NCBI GenBank assembly: GCA_019911785.1
Contig: JAIOJM010000151.1
Location: 1-11,589 of the forward strand
Direction: 5' to 3'
Origin: Sulfuricella sp.
GTDB taxonomy: Bacteria; Pseudomonadota; Gammaproteobacteria; Burkholderiales; Sulfuricellaceae
DNA: 11,589 bases
This document shows, in pieces, positions 1-6,023 of the stretch; positions within the stretch are counted from its first letter, which is position 1, and each line of letters starts with the position of its first letter. Made by a program: the position numbers and the translations under genes. The notes below the pieces were generated by a model, which worked only from the letters and a program-made list of their open reading frames with translations, had not been told where the DNA came from and searched no databases.

Positions 1-2466
1 TTTCACCCCCCAGATTTTCTCCGCGTATTCCCTGATGGCGCGGTCGCTGGAGAACTTTCCCATACCCGCCACGTTGAGGATGGCCTTGCGTGCCCAATCA
101 CCGGGGTTGCGGTAGAGCGCTTCAATTTTTTCATGGCATTCGACGTAGGCGGCGTAGTCAGCGAGCAGCATGTAACGGTCGCCGCCGTCAGTCAGCGCGT
201 CGATGACCGGGAGGAAGCGGTCGGGTTTGTCCGGCGAAAAAAAGCCTGAGCCGATCATCTCCAGCACCTGTCGTAGTTCCTCGTTGCCGTGGTAATAATC
301 CCAGGGGTTATAGCCCTTGCCCTGCAGTTCGGCGACTTCCGCCGCATTCAGCCCGAAAATGAAAATGTTGTCCGCGCCGACTTCGTCGCGGATCTCGATG
401 TTGGCCCCGTCCAGGGTGCCGATCGTCAGCGCGCCATTCAGGGCGAGCTTCATGTTGCCGGTGCCGGATGCTTCGGTGCCGGCGGTGGAAATCTGCTCGG
501 AGATGTCCGCTGCGGGGATGATGTCCGAAGCGGTGGTCACGTCGTAATTGGGAATGTACACCACCTTGAGCAGATCCCTTGCGGCCGGGTCGTTGTTGAC
601 GATGTCCGCCACGTCGTTGATCAGCTTGATGATCAGCTTGGCCATCGCGTAACCGGGTGCCGCCTTGCCGCTGAAGATCACGGTGCGCGGCACCCGATCC
701 GCCCCCGGATTGGCGCGGATGCGGTTGTACAGCGCGACGACACGGAGCAGGTTGAGCAGTTGCCGCTTGTATTCGTGGATGCGCTTGATCTGCACATCGA
801 ACAAGGAAGCGGGGTTGACCGTGATGCCCAGCTTGCTCTCGATGAGCCGCGCAAGGTTTTCCTTGTTCGCCAGCTTCACGGCGCGGAATTTGTCCTGGAA
901 GGCTGGGTCGGCGGAAAATTTCTTGAGCTGGCTCAGCTGTTCCAGATCGGTGATCCAGCCGCTGCCGATGTGCCCGGTAATCAGCCCGGCCAGGCCGGGG
1001 TTGGCCTGGTTGAGCCAGCGCCGCGGGGTGATGCCGTTGGTGATGTTGATGATCTTGCCGGGATAGAAGCGGTCGAAGTCGGCGAAAATGGTCTGGCGCA
1101 TCAGCTCGGTATGGATTTGCGCCACGCCGTTCACCTGATGGCTGCCGACGATAGCCAGGTGCGCCATGCGGATGCGCCGCCCGTTGTCTTCATCGATGAC
1201 GGACATGCGCTTCAGCAGCTCGACGTCGCCGGGATGGTGGTGGCGGACATCGTTCAGGAAGCGCTGGTTGATTTCGTAGATGATTTGCAGGAGGCGCGGC
1301 AGGATCGTCTCGAACAGGCTTACTGGCCAGGTTTCCAGCGCCTCCGGCATGAGTGTGTGGTTGGTGTAGGAGAAGGTGCGGGTGACGATGTTCCAGGCAC
1401 GGTCCCAGTCGAGGTGGTACATATCCAGCAGGATGCGCATCAGTTCGGGAATCGCGATCGAGGGGTGGGTGTCGTTGAGCTGGATCGCCACCTTGTCGGG
1501 CAATTCATCGAAATTTTTGTGGAATTTATTGAAGCGGTAGAGCATGTCCTGCAACGAGGCGCTGACAAAAAAATACTGCTGCTTCAGGCGCAGTTCTCTG
1601 CCCATCGTCGTAGTGTCGTCGGGGTAAAGCACCTTGGACAAGTTTTCCGATTCATTCTTGTCCTCCACCGCCTTGATGTAGTTGCCCTCGTTGAAGTACT
1701 TCAGATCGAAATCCCGCGATGCCTTGGCCGACCACAGCCGCATATTGTTCACCGATTTGCCGCCATAGCCCGGAACCGGCGTGTCATAGGCCATCGCCAT
1801 GACATCCTCGGTGTCCACCCAGTGGTGGTGCGGGTTGCCATCCTCTCCGACGTATTCCAGCGTCCGACCGTAAAACTTGACCGGGTACAGCACTTCCGGG
1901 CGCGGAAATTCCCAGGGGTTGCCGTAGCGCAGCCAGTTGTCCGGGTGCTCCACCTGCCAGCCGTTTTCGATACGCTGGTTGAACATGCCGTATTCGTAGC
2001 GGATGCCGTAGCCGTAGCTCGGCAGGCCGAGGGTAGCCATGGAATCCAGGAAGCAGGCAGCCAGGCGCCCCAGACCGCCGTTGCCGAGGGCGGCATCGGG
2101 TTCCATTTCGTGCGCCATGTCCAGGTCCAGGCCGGCATCGAGCGCGGCCTGGTGGCAGCGATCCAGATGCCCGATGTTGAGCAGGCTGTTGGTCAGGGAC
2201 CGGCCGATCAGGAATTCCATCGACAGGTAATAGATCCGCTTGGCGTCGGCACGGTAATAGCGCCGCATGGTCTCCATCCAGCGCTCGGTCAGCTGGTCGC
2301 GGGTGGCGTGGGCGAGCGCGAAGAACCAGTCGCGGGGGGTGGCGGTGAAATGGTCCTTGCCGACGGAGTAGGTGAGGTGATTGGCGAGCGCCTGGCAGAA
2401 AGGCGCCGCGTCCTTGTTTTTCGCCGTTTGAGGGGGTTGGTCTGAGGCTGCCGGTTTCCTGGCCAT
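1..2466 (-). CDS. glgP: Glycogen/starch/alpha-glucan phosphorylase, C-terminus cut by the window edge
   Basis: This enzyme phosphorolyses terminal alpha-1,4 bonds of glycogen or maltodextrin to glucose-1-phosphate in the cytoplasm, using pyridoxal phosphate. The frame is open from an ATG at 2466 to base 1, giving 822 codons; family members are about 800-830 residues, so only a few C-terminal residues are missing. The family PLP signature EASGTGNMK is at residues 665-673, with the PLP lysine K673 encoded at 448-450. Other conserved blocks are LNDTHP (330-335), TNHTLMPEALE and PGYGGKSVNNMRLW. The start is supported by a GGGAGA Shine-Dalgarno element 5 nt upstream, partly inside a small hairpin. 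The gene follows the antiporter gene by 65 nt on the same strand. No glycogen synthesis genes are visible, so whether the physiological substrate is glycogen or maltodextrin (glgP versus malP role) is open. Confidence 0.96.
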   Translation of the reverse strand, partial: MARKPAASDQPPQTAKNKDAAPFCQALANHLTYSVGKDHFTATPRDWFFALAHATRDQLTERWMETMRRYYRADAKRIYYLSMEFLIGRSLTNSLLNIGHLDRCHQAALDAGLDLDMAHEMEPDAALGNGGLGRLAACFLDSMATLGLPSYGYGIRYEYGMFNQRIENGWQVEHPDNWLRYGNPWEFPRPEVLYPVKFYGRTLEYVGEDGNPHHHWVDTEDVMAMAYDTPVPGYGGKSVNNMRLWSAKASRDFDLKYFNEGNYIKAVEDKNESENLSKVLYPDDTTTMGRELRLKQQYFFVSASLQDMLYRFNKFHKNFDELPDKVAIQLNDTHPSIAIPELMRILLDMYHLDWDRAWNIVTRTFSYTNHTLMPEALETWPVSLFETILPRLLQIIYEINQRFLNDVRHHHPGDVELLKRMSVIDEDNGRRIRMAHLAIVGSHQVNGVAQIHTELMRQTIFADFDRFYPGKIINITNGITPRRWLNQANPGLAGLITGHIGSGWITDLEQLSQLKKFSADPAFQDKFRAVKLANKENLARLIESKLGITVNPASLFDVQIKRIHEYKRQLLNLLRVVALYNRIRANPGADRVPRTVIFSGKAAPGYAMAKLIIKLINDVADIVNNDPAARDLLKVVYIPNYDVTTASDIIPAADISEQISTAGTEASGTGNMKLALNGALTIGTLDGANIEIRDEVGADNIFIFGLNAAEVAELQGKGYNPWDYYHGNEELRQVLEMIGSGFFSPDKPDRFLPVIDALTDGGDRYMLLADYAAYVECHEKIEALYRNPGDWARKAILNVAGMGKFSSDRAIREYAEKIWGVK

Positions 2467-2474
2467 TGCGATCT

Positions 2475-2488
2475 CCCGTGTTTACGGG
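2475..2488 (-). promoter_or_regulatory. Small hairpin overlapping the glgP ribosome binding site
   Basis: On the minus strand the sequence CCCGTAAACACGGG forms a perfect 5-bp stem with a 4-nt loop. The last three bases of its 3' arm (GGG) are the start of the GGGAGA Shine-Dalgarno element of glgP, 8 nt before the ATG. If it folds in the mRNA, it would partly occlude ribosome binding. The stem is short, so a regulatory role is only a possibility. Confidence 0.3.
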
Positions 2489-2531
2489 CAGATTACTGCT
2501 AACCGGGGCGGGGGTAAAGCATTGATTCCAT

Positions 2532-3536
2532 TTAGGCCAGCACAATCACCAGGTAGGTGATGTACATCGTGCCGTTAACGGCCAGATGCCAGACCTTGAG
2601 CTGCCCGCGGCTGATCATGATGCGTATCCACAGCGCGGCGAGCAGGGTGATGACGATGCCTGCGAGCACCTCCTGGCGCGGTTCCCACGGGGTGAGCATG
2701 ATGCCGATGGCCGGCAGCAGGGTGCCCTGGAATACCATTGCGCCGGTGATATTGCCGAAGGCCAGGGTGTCCTTGTGCTTGCGGATCCACAGGATGCTGT
2801 TGACCTTCTCCGGCAGTTCGGTGGCGATCGGGATGATCAGCAGCGACAGCAGCAGGGGTGAGATGCCGAGCAGGCTGGAGGCATCCTCCACGCCGTGAAT
2901 GAAGCCCTTGGCGCCGGCCACCAGCAGGCCAAGCCCGAGCGCGAGCTGGATGATGATCATCGGCATGCCTTCCGGCAGCCCCAGACGGCACAGGAACATC
3001 TTTTCCTCCGCTTCGGTGCCATGGCCCTCTTTGACCAGATGGGCGGAAGCGCGCAGGGTGAGCATGATGTAGACGAAGTAGGTCAGCACCAGGGTGAAGC
3101 CGATGGCAGCGCGGATCTCTGCCTGCTCGTGCGGCACGAACAGGGCGATGGCGGAAAAGGCGAAAGCCATCAGGAAGAAGTTCAGGTCGCGGGTCAGGCC
3201 GGTCCGCTCCGGGGTGAAATGGCCGTGGACGCCGCGCTTTTTCAGCACCGCCAGCGCCATCAGGGAGATCGACAGGGTGGACAGCATCAGCGGTGCGCCG
3301 AGGATCGCGCCGACCCCGATTTCCTCGTTGAGGTGGGTGTCGGCGGTACCCGCCATCAGCGCCAGCAGCGGCACCATGGTTTCCGGCAGGGCGGTGCCCA
3401 CGGCGGCAAACAGCGAGCCGGTGACACCTTCCGAGATCTTCAGTTTTTCGCCCAAATGCTCCAATGCATTGGTAAATACCTCGGCGGCAATTAGAATGAC
3501 GATCAACATCAGGAACAGAGTGGCGAAAGTGGTCAC
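2532..3536 (-). CDS. CaCA-family sodium/calcium-type cation antiporter
   Basis: This is an inner-membrane antiporter of about 334 residues, rich in hydrophobic helices, with two inverted alpha-repeats typical of the Ca2+/cation antiporter superfamily. The first repeat has GTALPE (47-52) followed by GVGAILGAP (74-82). The second has ATELPEK (238-244) followed by GNITGAMVFQG (261-271). E52 and E243 correspond to the ion-coordinating glutamates of the family. A loop of roughly 165-190, rich in charged residues, separates the halves. I chose a GTG start at 3536, with AAGGGAAA about 8-10 nt upstream, over the ATG at 3584: an extended -10 element (3568-3576) lies inside the longer version, so a transcript starting near 3561 could not encode it. 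The ion (Ca2+, Na+, K+ or other) cannot be read from sequence. It is divergent from ampD and lies 65 nt before glgP. Confidence 0.86.
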   Translation of the reverse strand: MTTFATLFLMLIVILIAAEVFTNALEHLGEKLKISEGVTGSLFAAVGTALPETMVPLLALMAGTADTHLNEEIGVGAILGAPLMLSTLSISLMALAVLKKRGVHGHFTPERTGLTRDLNFFLMAFAFSAIALFVPHEQAEIRAAIGFTLVLTYFVYIMLTLRASAHLVKEGHGTEAEEKMFLCRLGLPEGMPMIIIQLALGLGLLVAGAKGFIHGVEDASSLLGISPLLLSLLIIPIATELPEKVNSILWIRKHKDTLAFGNITGAMVFQGTLLPAIGIMLTPWEPRQEVLAGIVITLLAALWIRIMISRGQLKVWHLAVNGTMYITYLVIVLA

Positions 3537-3567
3537 GGGCGATTTCCCTTGGAAAAAACGTGGCGCG

Positions 3568-3576
3568 ATTATAGCA
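3568..3576 (-). promoter_or_regulatory. Extended -10 promoter of the antiporter gene
   Basis: On the minus strand TGCTATAAT is a perfect sigma70 extended -10 element (TGn plus TATAAT). No good -35 hexamer stands 16-18 bp upstream, as is usual for extended -10 promoters. Transcription would begin near 3561, giving a leader of about 25 nt before the GTG at 3536. It lies in the 80-bp divergent region shared with ampD. Confidence 0.6.
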
Positions 3577-3616
3577 TTGTGCAACAGCCCATAGCCCTAC
3601 ATGAATTGGAAATGAA

Positions 3617-4195
3617 ATGAAAATTGACCGTTCAGGATTTTTGCAGGGCGTGCGCTTCATCGCCTCGCCCAACTGCGACGATCGGCCGCCTGAAGTGGAG
3701 TTCGACATTCCGTTGCTGGTGATTCACAACATCAGCCTGCCGCCGCGCAGCTATGGCGGCGGCGGCGTGATCGACTTTTTCACCAACCAGCTCGACATCC
3801 GGCAGCATCCTTATTACGAGATGATCGCCGATCTCAAGGTTTCCGCCCATTTCTTCATCCGCCGCGAAGGCGAGGTGATCCAGTTCGTGTCGTGCAACAA
3901 GCGCGCCTGGCATGCAGGCGTGTCGAGCTGGCACGACCGCATGCGCTGCAACGACTTCTCAATCGGCATCGAGCTGGAAGGCAGTGACAGCGACCCGTTT
4001 ACCGATATCCAGTACGAGAAACTGGCGGAGCTGACGCGTGCAATTCAGGAGGCTTACCCGATCAAGGAGATCGTCGGCCATTCGGATATCGCCCCGGTGC
4101 GCAAGACCGATCCGGGGCCGTGCTTCGACTGGCAAAAATACCGGAACCTGATCGCCATCGCAGGGTCTGAGGAGGGCGACGATATTTCTTCCTGA
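3617..4195 (+). CDS. ampD: 1,6-anhydro-N-acetylmuramyl-L-alanine amidase AmpD
   Basis: AmpD is a cytoplasmic zinc amidase that removes the peptide from 1,6-anhydromuropeptides during wall recycling; in many bacteria its loss induces AmpC beta-lactamase through AmpR. The 192-residue protein matches the family over its whole length (E. coli AmpD is 183). By alignment with E. coli from memory, the zinc ligands H34, H154 and D164 correspond to H37, H155 and D165, and the catalytic E116 and K162 to E119 and K163. Diagnostic blocks are VIHNISLPP, KRAWHAGVS, CNDFSIGIELEG and RKTDPGPCFDW. There is no signal peptide, as expected for AmpD rather than a periplasmic AmiD-like amidase. The ATG at 3617 has a GGA-type ribosome site 6 nt upstream; the ATG at 3612 hits a stop after two codons. 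The regulator gene follows 53 nt downstream. No ampE or ampC/ampR is visible. Confidence 0.96.
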   Translation: MKIDRSGFLQGVRFIASPNCDDRPPEVEFDIPLLVIHNISLPPRSYGGGGVIDFFTNQLDIRQHPYYEMIADLKVSAHFFIRREGEVIQFVSCNKRAWHAGVSSWHDRMRCNDFSIGIELEGSDSDPFTDIQYEKLAELTRAIQEAYPIKEIVGHSDIAPVRKTDPGPCFDWQKYRNLIAIAGSEEGDDISS

Positions 4196-4211
4196 AGCAG
4201 GGTTCAGGCGC

Positions 4212-4217
4212 TAAAAT
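4212..4217 (+). promoter_or_regulatory. Possible -10 element ahead of the Crp/Fnr-family gene
   Basis: TAAAAT (5 of 6 matches to TATAAT) lies in the AT-rich gap between ampD and the regulator gene, 31 nt before the ATG at 4249. The hexamer 17 bp upstream, TTCCTG, is a poor -35. It may give the regulator a promoter of its own, or it may be chance in an AT-rich gap. Confidence 0.28.
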
Positions 4218-4248
4218 TACGATTCTTTAAAACCAATTGCGATTTCTC

Positions 4249-4944
4249 ATGGACAAAACGTTCACCAAGGGCGAAGTCAACTGCGCCGAGTGCAGCATCC
4301 GCAAGTCGGTCCTGTTCGCCGGGCTGGAAATCCGCGATTGCGAGAGCATACACCGCCCGATCGACGACATCGCGCTTGCCCCGCATGAAGTGCTTTACCG
4401 GGCGGGCGATCCGGCGCAGGCGGTGTTCACCATTCGCAGCGGCCTGCTCAAGCTGGTCCAGTATCTGCCGGACGGGCGCCAGCGCATTGTCCGCCTGCTC
4501 CGCGCCTCCGATGTCACCGGCCTGGAATCGTTGCTTGGGCAACCCTACCAGCATGACGCCATCGTTTTGCAGCAGTCGGAGGTTTGCCGCATTCCGCTGG
4601 AAGTGATCCAGCGGCTGGACCGGGATAATCCCAAGCTGCGCAAGGAATTGATGGTGCGCTGGCAGCGCGCGCTGGATGAGGCGGATGCCTGGCTCACCCA
4701 GCTTGCCACCGGCAGCGCCAGGGCGCGCATGGCGCGCCTGCTGCAGCGCCTGGTTAGCGGCAGGGAAGACGGCAGCTGCGAGCTGTTCGGGCGAGAAGAC
4801 ATGGGGTCGATGCTCGGCATCACCACCGAAACCGCCAGCCGCATCATCGCCGAATTCAAGCGCAGCGGGGCCTTGCAGGAGATTCCCGGCAGCGTTTCGC
4901 TGCGCTGCGACAACGCCGCGCTCAACAAGATTGCCGCCGATTGA
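4249..4944 (+). CDS. Crp/Fnr-family transcriptional regulator with an incomplete FNR cysteine set
   Basis: This 231-residue DNA-binding regulator has an N-terminal cyclic-nucleotide-binding-type beta-roll (about 20-120), a long dimer helix (about 125-150) and a C-terminal winged helix-turn-helix (about 165-215). The recognition helix reads TETASRIIAEF. It keeps the E-x-x-S-R triad (E194, S197, R198), corresponding to E. coli FNR E209, S212 and R213 that read TTGAT half sites. Compared with the FNR [4Fe-4S] ligands C20, C23, C29 and C122, this protein has C12, C15 and C113 (in EVCRIP), but the C29 position is V21 (GTC at 4309-4311). C31 is out of register. It may therefore be an FNR paralog with an altered or absent cluster, or a Dnr/Nnr-type sensor. 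I chose the ATG at 4249; an upstream in-frame TTG at 4237 would add four residues. Neither start has a clear Shine-Dalgarno. An FNR-type box overlaps its stop codon. Confidence 0.9.
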   Translation: MDKTFTKGEVNCAECSIRKSVLFAGLEIRDCESIHRPIDDIALAPHEVLYRAGDPAQAVFTIRSGLLKLVQYLPDGRQRIVRLLRASDVTGLESLLGQPYQHDAIVLQQSEVCRIPLEVIQRLDRDNPKLRKELMVRWQRALDEADAWLTQLATGSARARMARLLQRLVSGREDGSCELFGREDMGSMLGITTETASRIIAEFKRSGALQEIPGSVSLRCDNAALNKIAAD

Positions 4945-4954
4945 GAATTATCAA
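4941..4954 (+). promoter_or_regulatory. FNR-type operator box
   Basis: TTGAGAATTATCAA matches the FNR/Dnr consensus TTGAT-N4-ATCAA at 9 of 10 defined positions. It overlaps the TGA stop (4942-4944) of the Crp/Fnr-family gene, whose recognition helix predicts exactly this half site. Its centre (4947.5) is about 41.5-42.5 bp before the start site implied by the -10-like element at 4978-4983, the class II activation position. With uniform base use, a 9/10 match is expected about 0.3 times per window of this size, so the spacing and downstream context carry much of the weight. Confidence 0.55.
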
Positions 4955-4977
4955 TGACGGCGCTTTCCCTTCTCGAC

Positions 4978-4983
4978 TAGCAT
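4978..4983 (+). promoter_or_regulatory. -10-like element of the candidate small-RNA promoter
   Basis: TAGCAT matches TATAAT at 4 of 6 positions and starts about 30 bp past the centre of the FNR-type box, the spacing seen at class II FNR promoters, which usually lack a good -35. The overlapping CATAAC (4981-4986) is an alternative -10 with less favourable spacing. The implied start is near 4989-4990. Confidence 0.4.
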
Positions 4984-4988
4984 AACCC

Positions 4989-5099
4989 TATCGCGTTCGC
5001 TCCCAAGGCGGCGCGCCAGACCCCTTGTTGGGTTGTCCTCCTCCGAGCCGCCACGAGCGGTTCTTTTCCCGCCTGTCCCCCCTGACAGGCGGGTTTTTT
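4989..5099 (+). ncRNA. Candidate FNR-controlled small regulatory RNA (about 110 nt)
   Basis: No convincing protein is encoded between the regulator gene (ends 4944) and purU (opposite strand, ends 5135), yet the interval looks like a bacterial small RNA. A CCCAA/TTGGG pairing (5002-5006 with 5028-5032) closes a 5' domain. Next comes an apparently unpaired CU-rich run, TTGTCCTCCTCC (5033-5044), complementary to strong Shine-Dalgarno sequences. A 7-bp hairpin follows (5045-5051 with 5057-5063, one G-U pair, CACGA loop), then a UUUU linker (5064-5067) and a 10-bp terminator with six U. Hfq-dependent RNAs commonly have this layout. An FNR-type box and -10-like element lie upstream. It could instead be only the 3' UTR and terminator of the Crp/Fnr-family mRNA, or a small RNA processed from it. 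Family membership was not searched. Confidence 0.5.
5068..5099 (+). terminator. Strong intrinsic (Rho-independent) terminator
   Basis: CCCGCCTGTC (5068-5077) pairs perfectly with GACAGGCGGG (5084-5093) around a CCCCCT loop and is followed by TTTTTT (5094-5099). The T-tract is only on the plus strand; the minus-strand flank reads AAAAGAA. It therefore ends plus-strand transcription, either from the regulator gene or from the candidate small RNA, and not purU. Confidence 0.9.
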
Positions 5100-5134
5100 C
5101 TGCCTGAAATTCTGTCTGAAATAAAGTCGTTGGA

Positions 5135-5992
5135 TTAGTCGAAAATCACCGTCTTGTTGGCATACAGCAGGATGCGATTTTCGATGTGCCAGCGCACCCC
5201 GCGCGACAGCACCATCTTCTCCAGGTCGCGGCCTTTCTGGATCAGGTCGTCGATCGCGTCGCGGTGCGAGATGCGGGCGACGTCCTGCTCGATGATCGGG
5301 CCGTCGTCGAGCACTTCGGTGACGTAGTGGCTGGTTGCGCCGATCAGCTTGACGCCGCGCTCGAAGGCGCGGTGATAGGGCTTGGCGCCCAGAAAGGCGG
5401 GCAGGAAGGAATGGTGGATGTTGATGATGCGGTTCGGGTAATGCCGGATGAAGTCCGCCGACAGCACCTGCATGTAGCGCGCCAGCACGATCAGGTCGAT
5501 ATGGTGGTAGCGCAGCAGGGCGAGCTGATCCTTTTCCGCTTCCGTCTTGCTGTCCTTGTGAACCGGGATGTGCTGGAACGGAATGCCATAGGAATCGGCG
5601 ATCCAGCGGGTGTCGTCGTGGTTGCCGATGATCAGCGGGATGTCGCAGTGCAGCTCGCCGGCCTGGTGGCGGTAGAGCAGATCGACCAGGCAGTGGTCGT
5701 AGCGCGACACGAAGATAGCCACCCGCGGGTGGGCGGACGATTGCGCCAGGCGCCACTGCATCTGGAATTTCTCGGCGATCGGCGCGAAGTGCTGCTCGAA
5801 CTGGCCGATCTCCAGATCGAAATCGTGCAGGTCCCATTCCACGCGCATCAGGAACAGGCCCAGCTCGCTGTCCTGGTGCTGGTCGGCGTGCAGAATATTG
5901 GCGTTGTGGCGGTAGAGGAAATCGGCGATGCCCGCGACCAGTCCTTTGCGGTCGGGGCAGGAAATCAGCAGGATGGCGGTGTTTTTAGTCAT
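5135..5992 (-). CDS. purU: Formyltetrahydrofolate deformylase PurU
   Basis: PurU hydrolyses 10-formyltetrahydrofolate to formate and tetrahydrofolate in the cytoplasm, balancing one-carbon pools and feeding formate to PurT-type purine synthesis. The 285-residue protein is the usual length (E. coli about 280). Residues 5-80 form an N-terminal ACT-type domain beginning AILLISCPDRKGLVAGI. Residues from about 88 form the formyltransferase fold. The catalytic Asn-His-Asp set is visible as N191 and H193 in NIHHSFLPAF and D229 in LDDGP; PYHRAF and KLIGATSHYV are also characteristic. The frame is open upstream into the adaptor gene; the ATG at 5992 starts the ACT domain correctly. Its Shine-Dalgarno is weak. 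It follows the adaptor gene by 31 nt, and a TATGAT hexamer overlapping the adaptor stop codon might be a -10, so it may be cotranscribed or have its own promoter. It is functionally unrelated to the preceding genes. Confidence 0.96.
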   Translation of the reverse strand: MTKNTAILLISCPDRKGLVAGIADFLYRHNANILHADQHQDSELGLFLMRVEWDLHDFDLEIGQFEQHFAPIAEKFQMQWRLAQSSAHPRVAIFVSRYDHCLVDLLYRHQAGELHCDIPLIIGNHDDTRWIADSYGIPFQHIPVHKDSKTEAEKDQLALLRYHHIDLIVLARYMQVLSADFIRHYPNRIINIHHSFLPAFLGAKPYHRAFERGVKLIGATSHYVTEVLDDGPIIEQDVARISHRDAIDDLIQKGRDLEKMVLSRGVRWHIENRILLYANKTVIFD

Positions 5993-6023
5993 TATCGGTA
6001 CATAAAATTGCTGAAAAAAATAA

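Noticed and set aside
289..2445. A 718-codon open frame on the plus strand opposite glgP
   Set aside because: It is an antisense shadow: the minus-strand frame carries every glycogen phosphorylase motif including the PLP lysine. The plus-strand product is low-complexity (V, G, D, Q, H-rich) with no recognisable domain. High GC and codon bias explain its openness.
4977..4988. CTAGCATAACCC, a 12-base match to the flank of the phage T7 transcription terminator used in vectors
   Set aside because: The match stops after 12 bases and the terminator hairpin that should follow is absent, so this is neither vector sequence nor a T7-type terminator.
5068..5099. Terminator serving purU as well (bidirectional)
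   Set aside because: The minus-strand flank after the stem is AAAAGAA, not a T-tract, so it acts only on plus-strand transcripts.
4977..5837. A 286-codon minus-strand open frame overlapping purU and the candidate small RNA
   Set aside because: It is a shadow frame of purU, rich in R, P, A and G, with no motif; purU occupies another frame with complete catalytic residues.
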